Shown: positions 37,026-45,830 of the stretch, one piece after another
How positions within the stretch are numbered: position 1 is the stretch's first letter
Layout: each line of letters begins with the position of its first letter
Source: Gp6-AA40 sp963742105
GTDB taxonomy: Bacteria > Acidobacteriota > Vicinamibacteria > Vicinamibacterales > UBA2999
Assembly: GCA_963742105.1 (NCBI GenBank)
Contig: CAVUKN010000007.1
Span: 930,001-994,000, forward strand
Reading direction: 5' to 3'
Length of the DNA stretch: 64,000 nucleotides
The notes under the pieces: generated by a model
The model's database searches: none
What the model saw: only the letters and a program-made list of their open reading frames with translations
What the model was told of the DNA's origin: nothing
Program-made: the position numbers and the translations under genes

Positions 37026-38968
37026 ATGAGCAAAATCATCGGCATCGACCTGGGTACGACCAACTCCGTGGTGGCAGTCATGGAGGGCGGTGAGCCCGTG
37101 GTGATCACCAACCCGGAAGGGAGCCGGCTGACACCGTCGGTCGTCGCCTTCACGAAGACGGGCGAACGGCTCGTGGGCCAGGTCGCCAAGCGACAGGCGG
37201 TGACGAATCCCGAGAACACCATCTTTTCGATCAAGCGGTTCATGGGACGCCGGTTCACGGAAGTGAACGAAGAGATGAAGATGGTGCCGTATCAGGTCAT
37301 CTCGGCGTCCAACGGCGACGTCCGGGTCAAGGCGCTGGATAAGGAATACGCGCCGCCGGAGATTTCCGCGATGATCCTGCAAAAGCTCAAGCAGGCCGCG
37401 GAGGAGTACCTCGGCCAGACCGTGACCAAGGCCGTCATCACGGTCCCCGCCTATTTCAACGACGCGCAGCGCCAGGCGACGAAGGAATCCGGCAAGATCG
37501 CCGGCCTCGAGGTCATGCGCATCGTCAACGAGCCGACCGCGGCCGCGCTGGCCTACGGGTTGGACAAGAAGAAGGACGAGACGATCGCCGTCTACGACTT
37601 CGGTGGTGGCACCTTCGACATTTCAATTCTCGAAGTCGGGGAGGGCGTGGTCGAGGTCAAGGCGACCAACGGCGATACGCACCTCGGCGGCGACAACCTC
37701 GATCAGCGGATCATCGACTGGATCATCGCCGAGTTCAGGAAGAGTGACGGCATCGATCTCAGCAAGGATCGGATGGCGCTGCAGCGGCTGAAGGAGGCGG
37801 CGGAGAAGGCCAAGATGGAACTCTCCACGGTGATGGAGACCGACATCAACCTGCCGTTCATCACCGCGGACGCGAGCGGCCCGAAACACCTGCAGATGCG
37901 TCTGTCGCGCTCGAAGTTCGAACAGCTCGTCGACGATCTGCTCCAGAAGACCGTCGGCCCGACCAAACAGGCGCTCAGCGACGCCGGCGTCGACCCGAGC
38001 AAGATCGACGAGGTGGTGCTCGTCGGCGGGTCGACACGCATCCCAAGGTGCAGCAGATCGTCAAGGAGCTGTTCGGCAAGGACCCGCACAAGGGTGTGAA
38101 CCCTGACGAAGTCGTGGCGATTGGCGCCGCGATCCAGGCGGGCGTGCTGGCGGGCGAGGTCAAGGACCTGCTCCTGCTCGACGTCACGCCGCTCTCGCTC
38201 GGCATCGAGACGCTGGGTGGCGTCATGACCACGCTGATTCCACGGAACACCACCATCCCGACCCGCAAGAGCGAGACGTTCTCGACGGCCGCGGACAGCC
38301 AGACCAGCGTCGAAGTGCACGTGCTGCAGGGCGAGCGTCCGCTGGCGCGGGACAACCGCACGCTCGGCCGGTTCCAGCTGGTCGGCATCCCGCCCGCTCC
38401 GCGCGGCGTGCCGCAGATCGAGGTCACGTTCGACATCGACGCGAACGGGATGGTGAACGTCTCGGCGAAGGATCTCGGTACCGGCAAGGAACAGAAGATC
38501 ACCATCACCGCGTCGAGCGGCCTCAGCAAGGACGAGGTCGAGCGGATGATGAAAGACGCCGAGTCGCACGCCGAAGACGACAAGAAGCGGAAAGAGGAAA
38601 TCGAGACGCGCAACCGCGCCGATCAGGCGGTCTACGGCGCCGAGAAGACGCTGGCCGACATGGGCGACAAACTGCCGGCGAGCGACAAGGCTGCCGTGGA
38701 GTCAGCCATTGAAGCGCTCAAGAGCGCGATCAACGCGAACGACGCCGCCGCGATGACGAAGGCGATGGACCAGCTCACCCAGGCCCAGCACAAGATGGCG
38801 GAGGCGCTGTACAAGCAGTCGGGGAGCGCGCCGGGTTCAGCAGGTGCCGAAGGGGCCGGGGGGGCCGAGGGTTCTGGTGCTCAGGGTTCGGCGGGTTCGA
38901 CCGGTTCAGCGGGTTCATCGGGCGGAACCGGGGACGTCATCGACGCGGAAGTGGTCGACGAGAAATAA
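37026..38968 (+). CDS. dnaK: Chaperone DnaK (Hsp70), one single-base frame break
   Basis: ATP-dependent Hsp70 chaperone, about 647 aa. Start MSKIIGIDLGTTNSVVAVME at 37026. ATPase motifs: EPTAAALAYGLDKK, YDFGGGTFDISILEVGEG, DEVVLVGGSTRIP. At 38043-38047 the sequence reads CCCAAGG where CCGAAGG-type coding (RIPKVQQIVKELFGKDPHKG) is expected, so one base is missing and the frame changes. Downstream: NPDEVVAIGAAIQAGVLAGE, LLLLDVTPLSLGIETLGGVM, and a lid ending in a glycine/serine-rich tail closing DVIDAEVVDEK. An essential, otherwise perfect gene with one missing base is strong evidence for a sequence error. First gene of the dnaK-dnaJ-hspR operon; grpE is not between them. Confidence 0.96.
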
Positions 38969-39068
38969 GGCTCACGATTCGTGACTCTCGATTCGTGATT
39001 CGTGATTGAAGGTGGACGGACATCATGAATCGAAATCACGAATCACCAATCACGAATCACGAATCGAC
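38969..39068. repeat. Heptamer array ATTCGTG with inverted partner CACGAAT
   Basis: Units ATTCGTG (38974-39005) are followed 30 bp later by AATCACGA/AATCACC units (39025-39066), the reverse complement. The array lies between dnaK and dnaJ inside the operon, so the hairpin could lower expression of the distal genes or mark a processing site. Confidence 0.85.
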
Positions 39069-40137
39069 ATGGATTTGTACGTCGTCCTCGGCCTTCAGCA
39101 GGGAGCGTCGGACCGCGACATCAAGCGCGCGTATCGACGTCTGGCGCGGCGGTTTCACCCGGACATCAATCCGGGCGACCACACGGCCGAAGCTCGCTTC
39201 CGCCAGATTCTGGAGGCATACGAGACGCTGGTCGACCCGTCGCGGCGGTCGCGCTACGACTCGGGTGACCACGCCGAACCCGACCGGCGAAGGACGAGCG
39301 AGTTCCAGGGCTTCGATTTCTCCGCCCGGGGCGCTGACTATTCGGCGACGTTCGGCGATCTCGTCGCCGAAGTCCTGTCGGAACGCGGCGCGCGGCCGGC
39401 CGAACCGCAGCGCGGCGCAGACCTGCACCAGGAGCATACACCTGTCGTTTGCCGACGCGTTCGGCGGCGTCGAGCGCCCCATCACGGTGGCGCGGCGCGA
39501 GAGCTGCCGATCGTGCGGCGGCTCCGGCTTGACGCGAGTGCAACCGGGCGCGTGCCCGGTCTGTCAGGGCGCCGGCGGATTGCGGAGTGTCCGCGGGCAC
39601 ATGGTCTTTTCGCGCAGCTGTACGTCGTGCGGCGGCACCGGCCAGCAGCGGCCGCGCGCGTGTGACGCGTGTGCCGGAAGCGGGCAGGAGTCGCGGACGG
39701 AAATGGTCGCCGTACGGATCCCGGCCGGCATTGCCGACGGCGATCGCGTGCGCGTGTCGGGCAAGGGCAATGCGGGCCGCGGCGGGGGACCAGCGGGCGA
39801 TCTCTATATCACGGTCCGCGTCGCGCCCGACCCGGTGTTTCGCCGCGATGGCGACGACCTGCATGTGGTCGTCCCGATCGCGGTGCACGAGGCGGCGCTC
39901 GGTGCCCGCGTCGACCTCGACACGCCGGACGGGCCGGCGCGCCTGCGCGTGCCACCAGGCACCCAGTCGGGCCAGCGGTTCCGGTTGCGCGAGCGCGGCG
40001 CTCATTCGACCCGGGGCGGGACCCGCGGTGATCTGGTCGTGGAAGTCCGCCTGATGCTGCCGCGGATTCTCGACGAGCGTTCGAAGGAACTGCTGCGCGA
40101 GTTCGGGCGGATCAATGGCGAGAACGTGAGGGAGTAG
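39069..40137 (+). CDS. dnaJ: Chaperone DnaJ (Hsp40), one frame break
   Basis: Co-chaperone that stimulates DnaK ATPase. J-domain at residues 1-65 (MDLYVVLGLQQGASDRDIKR) with the HPD motif in RRFHPDINPGD. A frame change near 39430 joins the J-domain/linker frame to HLSFADAFGGVERPITVARR. Four zinc-finger motifs follow: CRSCGGSG, CPVCQGAG, CTSCGGTG and CDACAGSG. The C-terminal substrate-binding domains contain VRIPAGIADGDRVRVSGKGN and LDTPDGPARLRVPPGTQSGQ. Length of about 356 aa fits the family. The stop is 3 bp before hspR. Confidence 0.92.
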
Positions 40138-40140
40138 GAC

Positions 40141-40590
<450 letters not shown>

Positions 40591-40660
40591 TTCCGCCGCA
40601 TGCAGACTTCTGTTCAACTTTCAAGTTTGAAGTTTCGGGAGCCGGCAGTAGACTGCCGAC

Positions 40661-41509
40661 GTGGCCTGCGAGATCTGCGATGACACTGGCTGGAAGTCGA
40701 CCACTGTCGAGGGCATCGCGCGAGTCACCCGCTGCGACTGCTGGCATCAGAAGTCGTTCGAAGTCCTGCTGAAGAACGCGCGCGTGCCGCGCGCCTACAC
40801 GCACTGCGAACTCTCCAATTTCGAGACGCACACCGACAGCCAGCGGCTGGCGGCGCGGAAGGCGTCACGCTTCGTCGACGACTTTCCCATCGTCGATAAG
40901 GGATTGCTCCTGTACGGCGATGCCGGTGTCGGCAAGACGCATCTGGCGATCGCGCTGATGAAAGAGGTGGTCCGGCGGAAAGGCGCGCGCGCCGTGTTCT
41001 TCGAGACACGCGAGCTCCTCAAGATCGTGCGCGACACCTACAACAGTGCCGTCGATGCGACCGAACTGGAAGTGCTGGCGCCCGTGCTCGACGCCGAACT
41101 GCTCGTCCTCGACGATCTCGGCGCGGAGAAGAAGTCCGAGTGGGTGGAAGAATTGCTCGGCATGATCGTCAACACCCGATACAGCCAGAAGCGGCTGACC
41201 GTGATTACCACCAACCTGTCCGACTCGGAGAACACCGAACCTGGATCATTCGCGTTCCACCTCGGCTTGCGCACCCGCTCGCGCCTGCTGGAGATGTGCG
41301 ATTGGGTTCGGATGGAAGGCGTGGACTCGCGTGAAGTCGGACCGCATCCCACCGCCGACGACATCGCGCGGTGGCAGAAGCATTCGCCGGCATCGCCGCG
41401 CAACCGCGGCCGTGACCTTCCGTCCAAGAGCTCGGGTCAGGCGCGGGCGCAACTGAAGAAGCGGGAGCCCAAAGAGCTCAAGTGGGCCGGGGGCAAAGCG
41501 GGTAACTGA
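40661..41509 (+). CDS. DnaC/IstB-like AAA+ ATPase with N-terminal zinc-binding motif
   Basis: 282 aa ATPase resembling DnaC/DnaI helicase loaders. Residues 1-28 hold a cysteine cluster, CEICDDTGW and RCDCWHQ, as in DnaI-type proteins. Walker A is LLLYGDAGVGKTHLAIALMK near residue 88, Walker B ELLVLDDLGAEKKSEWVEEL near residue 145, and sensor-1 LTVITTNLS. The arginine-rich segment LRTRSRLLEMCDWVRMEG follows. The C-terminal tail is basic (RNRGRDLPSKSSGQARAQLK). No transposase is adjacent, so it is probably a chromosomal replication helper rather than IstB. GTG start at 40661. Confidence 0.85.
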   Translation: MACEICDDTGWKSTTVEGIARVTRCDCWHQKSFEVLLKNARVPRAYTHCELSNFETHTDSQRLAARKASRFVDDFPIVDKGLLLYGDAGVGKTHLAIALMKEVVRRKGARAVFFETRELLKIVRDTYNSAVDATELEVLAPVLDAELLVLDDLGAEKKSEWVEELLGMIVNTRYSQKRLTVITTNLSDSENTEPGSFAFHLGLRTRSRLLEMCDWVRMEGVDSREVGPHPTADDIARWQKHSPASPRNRGRDLPSKSSGQARAQLKKREPKELKWAGGKAGN

Positions 41510-41573
41510 GTAGCCCGTGGACCGTCGGCATTTGGGCGTCTGGCGTCTGGCGTTTAGCATGGGCTGAGCACTG

Positions 41574-42710
41574 ATGCCACTCGGCCTGTACATCCACATC
41601 CCGTTCTGCGCCGCGATCTGCAACTACTGCAACTTCAACCGGGGTCTCTTTGATGCGGACCTCAAGGTGCAGTACGTTGACGCGCTGCTCGAGGAGATCC
41701 GCACCGCAGCCGAGCCGGGCACCTCTGTTGACACCATTTTCTTTGGCGGTGGCACGCCGTCGCTGCTCGAACCGGCCGAGATCGCCAGTCTCATCGCCGC
41801 TTGCCACGGATCGTTTACGGTGGCCGCAGATGTTGAAGTCACCATGGAGGCGAATCCGGAAACGGTCACGCCGGAGCGCCTGGAACTTTTTCGCGGCGCT
41901 GGGGTCAATCGACTGAGTTATGGCGTTCAGTCGTTCCGCGACCAGGAACTGCAGCGTCTGAGCCGGCTCCATTCGGCGTCACGCGCGCAGGACGCCCTGG
42001 CGATGGCGCGCGACGCGGGCTTCGACAACGTGTCACTCGACCTGATGATGTGGCTGCCGCAGCAGACCGTGGCCCAGTGGCTGGAGTCGGTGAACACGTT
42101 GATTGGGTTACGCCCGGATCACGCATCGCTGTACTTGCTCGAGTTGTATCCGAATGCGCCGCTCCGTGACGAAATGGCGCGTGCCCGCTGGTCACTGGCC
42201 CCTGACGATGACGCGGCGGATATGTATTTGCGGGCAATGGAGCGACTCGACGACGCCGGATATACGCAATACGAAATTTCGAACGTGTCACTCCCCGGCA
42301 GGGAATCGCGGCACAACCTGAAATACTGGGAGGACGGCGAGTGGCGTGGATTCGGCTGCGGCGCGCATTCGACGCGCGCTGGCGTCCGGTGGAAGAACCT
42401 TTCGTCCACGACGGAGTACATTAGCGCGGTCAATGGCAATCGACAGCTCGTCGTTGACCGTCGCGAGCTCACCGACCAGGAACGGCTGGAAGAGGCGCTG
42501 TTTACCGGGCTGCGGCTGGCGCGCGGCCTCGATCTGGACGCCATTCGGGCCCGGTACGGCGTGGACGTGTGGCAGCGCTACGGTCGGGAGTTGCAGCCGT
42601 TCCTTGACGAGGGACTGCTGATTTATGATCGCCGTCTTCGATTGACGCGGGCGGGTATGCTTCTTGCCCACGAAATCATGACAGTTTTCATCGGCGTGGA
42701 CGTACGTTAG
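41574..42710 (+). CDS. hemW: HemW, radical SAM heme chaperone (coproporphyrinogen III oxidase-like)
   Basis: 378 aa radical SAM protein. The 4Fe-4S/SAM motif CxxxCxxC is in YIHIPFCAAICNYCNFNRG. Further motifs: IFFGGGTPSLLEPAEIASLI, EVTMEANPETVTPERLELFR, RLSYGVQSFRDQELQRLSRL. The C-terminal HemW region has GRESRHNLKYWEDGEWRGFG followed by CGAHST. HemW binds heme and helps insert it into target proteins; genes named hemN by homology are often this. ATG at 41574. The preceding gap holds a short GTCTGGC repeat. Confidence 0.92.
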   Translation: MPLGLYIHIPFCAAICNYCNFNRGLFDADLKVQYVDALLEEIRTAAEPGTSVDTIFFGGGTPSLLEPAEIASLIAACHGSFTVAADVEVTMEANPETVTPERLELFRGAGVNRLSYGVQSFRDQELQRLSRLHSASRAQDALAMARDAGFDNVSLDLMMWLPQQTVAQWLESVNTLIGLRPDHASLYLLELYPNAPLRDEMARARWSLAPDDDAADMYLRAMERLDDAGYTQYEISNVSLPGRESRHNLKYWEDGEWRGFGCGAHSTRAGVRWKNLSSTTEYISAVNGNRQLVVDRRELTDQERLEEALFTGLRLARGLDLDAIRARYGVDVWQRYGRELQPFLDEGLLIYDRRLRLTRAGMLLAHEIMTVFIGVDVR

Positions 42711-42742
42711 ATTACCCGCCTTTCCGCGGAGGAGGCTTTTCG

Positions 42743-43213
42743 ATGCGACGACTGTCCGGAGTACTTCTCGCTGGCGCTATTTTGTTGCTGCCGGCTTTTT
42801 CGCACAGTGCATTTGCCCAGCAGGCGCAGCAGGCTGCGCCGCCGAAGACGACGTACACCGGCCAGGTCGTGCTTGCGGCCTACGTAGTCAATCCCGATAA
42901 GACGGCTGACTACGAAAAGGTCATGGCGCAGCTGAAGGATGCGTTGTCCAAATCACCCCGGCCCGAGGCCAAACAGCAGCTGGCTGGGTGGAAGGTCATG
43001 AAGAACTCGACGCCGCAGCCTGACGGCGGCGTCGTCTACGTGCACGTCATTTCGCCGGTTGTCCCGGACGCTGACTACTCGATCACCAATCTGGTGTACG
43101 AGGTCGTCACCGACCCGATGGCGCGCATGGAGTTCTACAACCTGTATCGCGGCGCGCTCAAGCAGGCGCTCTTCGTGATTCAGGGTCCGCTCAGCTCCGA
43201 TTTCTCGAAGTAG
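42743..43213 (+). CDS. Secreted hypothetical protein, paralogue 1
   Basis: 156 aa exported protein of unknown function. GGAGGAGG precedes the ATG at 42743 by 7 nt. Signal peptide MRRLSGVLLAGAILLLPAFS ends at AFAQQ. The mature part reads VVLAAYVVNPDKTADYEKVM, AQLKDALSKSPRPEAKQQLA, GWKVMKNSTPQPDGGVVYVH, VISPVVPDADYSITNLVYEV, and ends FVIQGPLSSDFSK. The pattern (two-strand ferredoxin-like, a xxDxExVxxxLxxAL helix, then a GGWKVxK strand) is shared with the next gene, so they are diverged duplicates. Followed by two hairpins. Confidence 0.8.
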   Translation: MRRLSGVLLAGAILLLPAFSHSAFAQQAQQAAPPKTTYTGQVVLAAYVVNPDKTADYEKVMAQLKDALSKSPRPEAKQQLAGWKVMKNSTPQPDGGVVYVHVISPVVPDADYSITNLVYEVVTDPMARMEFYNLYRGALKQALFVIQGPLSSDFSK

Positions 43214-43354
43214 AGGTCGTTGGTGGGAGGCCGCGGGACGCGCTCGCCGGAGAGCGTCCCTGCGCCGGCCTGCCGGTGATGGCGTCGCCGACGAGCTCGT
43301 CGTCTCTGCCTTCGTGCAGGTGAGATCCGCCTTGCGATAAGCCCGGTAAGATGG

Positions 43355-43391
43355 GAGCCACGGGTCCTCGATCCCCGTGGCTCTTTTTTTT
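43355..43391 (+). terminator. Rho-independent terminator or attenuator
   Basis: GAGCCACGGG (43355-43364) pairs with CCCGTGGCTC (43374-43383), followed by eight T (43384-43391). This is a textbook intrinsic terminator. It ends only 14 bp before the next start codon (43406), whose SD GGAG begins at 43396. Confidence 0.9.
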
Positions 43392-43405
43392 GTGTGGAGA
43401 TCTTC

Positions 43406-43933
43406 GTGACGCGAAGCTGTGTATTCGCGCTCCTGTTGATCGCCGGGCCGGCCGCAGGACAGACACCCGCGGCTCCGCCAGCGGCGACAACACGGACGTT
43501 CACCGCCCCGACCGGTCTGCTGTTCAACACCGTGCGACCCGAGCGCGTCGCCGACTTCGAACGCGTTATCGGGTACCTGCAGACGGCCCTCGAGAAAAGC
43601 GGGGATTCGAAAGACCGCGCGCAGGCTCAGGGCTGGCGGATCTTCAAGGCGGCCGAGCCGGGTCCGGGAAACACCGTCCTGTACGTGTTCGTGCTCGACC
43701 CGACGGTGCCCGGGGCGGATTATGGGCTCGGACGGATTCTCGCCGAGGCCTACGAGCCGGCGCAGCTGCAGGAGATCTGGCGGCTGTATACCGGCGCCGT
43801 GACCAGCGGCGGAACGCTGCTCAACCTGACTCCGGTGAAACCCGGCGCCGCAACGCCCACACCGGCAACACCGCCCTCAAACACGGCGCCTGATCGGCCG
43901 CTGCCCCCGGACGCGGATCCGAATCGGCCCTAG
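43406..43933 (+). CDS. Secreted hypothetical protein, paralogue 2
   Basis: 175 aa exported protein related to the 42743-43213 product. The GTG at 43406 is chosen over GTG 43394 because GGAG lies 7 nt upstream. Signal peptide VTRSCVFALLLIAGPAAGQT. Core: TGLLFNTVRPERVADFERVI, GYLQTALEKSGDSKDRAQAQ, GWRIFKAAEPGPGNTVLYVF, VLDPTVPGADYGLGRILAEA. A proline-rich tail ends DRPLPPDADPNRP. Function unknown. A strong terminator directly upstream leaves little room for its own promoter, so expression may rely on read-through. Confidence 0.78.
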   Translation: MTRSCVFALLLIAGPAAGQTPAAPPAATTRTFTAPTGLLFNTVRPERVADFERVIGYLQTALEKSGDSKDRAQAQGWRIFKAAEPGPGNTVLYVFVLDPTVPGADYGLGRILAEAYEPAQLQEIWRLYTGAVTSGGTLLNLTPVKPGAATPTPATPPSNTAPDRPLPPDADPNRP

Positions 43934-43934
43934 C

Positions 43935-44062
43935 CGGTGGCCGGTAGCTCGTCGCCCGAGGGTGGGTAGTCGGTAGATGGAAGTTGGGAGCGGTGGCGCT
44001 TAGCGATCAGTCAAGGGCTACAGGCACTGGCCGACAGCTACTGGCTACCAGCTACCGGCTAC
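43935..44062. repeat. CTACCGG/GGTAGC heptamer array
   Basis: Imperfect GGTAGCT/GGTAGTC words near 43940-43975 face CTACTGG/CTACCAG/CTACCGG words at 44038-44062, which are their reverse complement. The array lies between convergent genes and may form a long hairpin. Confidence 0.75.
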
Positions 44063-44065
44063 CAG

Positions 44066-44545
44066 CTAAAACTTCAGATTCGCTCCGACATAAAACCGGT
44101 GCACCACGTCGTAGAGCGGCGACCCTTTGAGCGTGAACACACGGTAGTCCACGCGGGCGCGTAGTGGACCAATCAGCGAGATCTTCACGCCGCCACCGGT
44201 GTTGACGCCGAAGTTCGTCTCCGATCGATCCTCGAGCGTCTCGCGATACCCGCCGCCGCCAATCGTGAAATACGGCTGGAAGCCCGCGATCGCGACCGGT
44301 GTCTGTAGCAGGACGTTGCCCATCCCGGTGCGGAGGCGTGGAGCACGGTCGGCGGCGTCTTCCGAAGTGTTCGAGTATTCAAACTCGAACGCGACGATGA
44401 GGAGTCCGAAGCCGACGGCGAAGCCTCTGGCCTGTCGCGTGGACGGGGAAGTCGTGCCGCCGATGAAGATCGTCGCATCGGCGAAGGCGGGAGAGGCAAT
44501 GATGGTCAGCAGCGTGGCGAGCGCCACGACGCGGGTGAGTCGCAT
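44066..44545 (-). CDS. Small outer-membrane beta-barrel protein
   Basis: 159 aa exported protein with signal peptide MRLTRVVALATLLTIIASPA. Beta-strand-like alternation and glycine-rich turns: ADATIFIGGTTSPSTRQARG, FAVGFGLLIVAFEFEYSNTS, FQPYFTIGGGGYRETLEDRS, FGVNTGGGVKISLIGPLRAR, and VDYRVFTLKG. It ends FYVGANLKF with a C-terminal phenylalanine, as outer-membrane porin-like barrels do (OmpW/OmpX-like size). It is divergent from the acyl-CoA dehydrogenase gene with 27 bp between starts. No specific function can be assigned. Confidence 0.82.
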   Translation of the reverse strand: MRLTRVVALATLLTIIASPAFADATIFIGGTTSPSTRQARGFAVGFGLLIVAFEFEYSNTSEDAADRAPRLRTGMGNVLLQTPVAIAGFQPYFTIGGGGYRETLEDRSETNFGVNTGGGVKISLIGPLRARVDYRVFTLKGSPLYDVVHRFYVGANLKF

Positions 44546-44572
44546 ACCGAATGATACGATGCGCCATCGGCC

Positions 44573-45715
44573 ATGGACGTTCGACTTTCCGACGACCAGC
44601 AGCTGCTCCGCTCGAGCGTTCGCGAATTTGCCGAGCGGGAACTGCGGCCGCATGTCATGGAGTGGGACGAAGCGCAGCAGTTTCCGCGCGCGCTGCTCTC
44701 GAAGTGCGCCGAGCTCGGGCTGATGGGCATTCAATTCCCTGAGCAGTACGGCGGCGCGGCGATGTCTTCCGTCGACTACTGCATCTGCATCGAAGAACTG
44801 GCGCGCGTCGATCCGTCCGTCTGCCTGTCGATCGCCGCGCACAACGGCCTCGGTGCATCTCACATCGCCATGTTCGGGACTGAGGACCAGAAGCAGCAGT
44901 ACCTCGTGCCGCTCGCGACCGGACAGCGGCTGGCGGCATGGGGCCTGACGGAGGCCTCCGCCGGAAGTGACGCCGCGTCGATGAGGACGACGGCCGTCCG
45001 CGAGGGTGGCGACTGGGTCATCAACGGAACCAAGCAGTTCATCACCCACGGCGGAACCGGAGATCTCATCGTCGTCATGGTGGTGACCAACAGGAGCAAG
45101 GGCAGCCGCGGCATCTCCGCCTTCATCGTCGAACGTGGTACGCCTGGATTTCGTGCCGGTAAGAAGGAGAGCAAGCTCGGGATGCGGGCGAGCGAGACCA
45201 GCGAAGTGATCTTCGAGAACTGTCGCGTGCCGGCGGCGCAACTCCTCGGTGTCGAGGGACAGGGATTCGTCAACGCCTTGCAGGTGCTCGATGCGGGTCG
45301 CATTGGAATCGCAGCGCTCTCGGTGGGACTCGCGCAGGGCGCATACGAAGCTGCCCGCGCGTATGCCTTTCAGCGAAAGCAGTTCGGACAGCCGATCGGC
45401 ACATTCCAGAGTATCCGCGCCAAGCTGGTGGACAACGCCACGCGCATCGAGGCGGCGCGCCTGTTGACGTACCGGGCCGCCGCGATGAAGGACGAAGGGC
45501 GGCGCACGACACTCGAAGCGGCGACGGCCAAGCTGTACTCGAGCGAGATCGCGGTGCGGGCAGCGGAGGACGGCGTCCAGATCCACGGCGGCTACGGCTT
45601 CGTGAAGGATTACCCGGCTGAGAAGTACTTCCGCGACGTCAAGCTGACGACGATCGGTGAGGGCACCAGCGAAATCCAGCGGCTCGTCATCGCGCGCCAC
45701 CTGATGACGGAATGA
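44573..45715 (+). CDS. Acyl-CoA dehydrogenase
   Basis: 380 aa FAD enzyme oxidising acyl-CoA to enoyl-CoA. Start MDVRLSDDQQLLRSSVREFA. FAD/substrate motifs: WGLTEASAGSDAASMRTTAV, WVINGTKQFITHGG, GLAQGAYEAARAYAFQRKQF, and the C-terminal catalytic region VQIHGGYGFVKDYPAEKYFR followed by LTTIGEGTSEIQRLVIARHL. The catalytic glutamate belongs to IGEGTSE. Similar to short- or branched-chain acyl-CoA dehydrogenases. The next gene (MeaB/methylmalonyl-CoA epimerase) links this locus to propionate or branched-chain breakdown. Confidence 0.93.
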   Translation: MDVRLSDDQQLLRSSVREFAERELRPHVMEWDEAQQFPRALLSKCAELGLMGIQFPEQYGGAAMSSVDYCICIEELARVDPSVCLSIAAHNGLGASHIAMFGTEDQKQQYLVPLATGQRLAAWGLTEASAGSDAASMRTTAVREGGDWVINGTKQFITHGGTGDLIVVMVVTNRSKGSRGISAFIVERGTPGFRAGKKESKLGMRASETSEVIFENCRVPAAQLLGVEGQGFVNALQVLDAGRIGIAALSVGLAQGAYEAARAYAFQRKQFGQPIGTFQSIRAKLVDNATRIEAARLLTYRAAAMKDEGRRTTLEAATAKLYSSEIAVRAAEDGVQIHGGYGFVKDYPAEKYFRDVKLTTIGEGTSEIQRLVIARHLMTE

Positions 45716-45830
45716 TCAAATGCAAAATGCAAATTGCAAAATGCCCAGTCACAGCGCAGGTGTTCGACGCCGCGAAGCCTGAGAGTCGTTGAGATTTGGC
45801 CGTGAGCATTTCGCGTTCAGCATCGAGTGC

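Noticed and set aside
40661..41509. IstB helper of an IS21-type element
   Set aside because: No IstA transposase or terminal repeats nearby; the N-terminal cysteine cluster is like DnaI/DnaC-type loaders.
44066..45700. 544-codon minus-strand frame running from the acyl-CoA dehydrogenase into the small barrel protein
   Set aside because: Only its last 159 codons (44066-44545) form a gene; the rest is antisense to acyl-CoA dehydrogenase.
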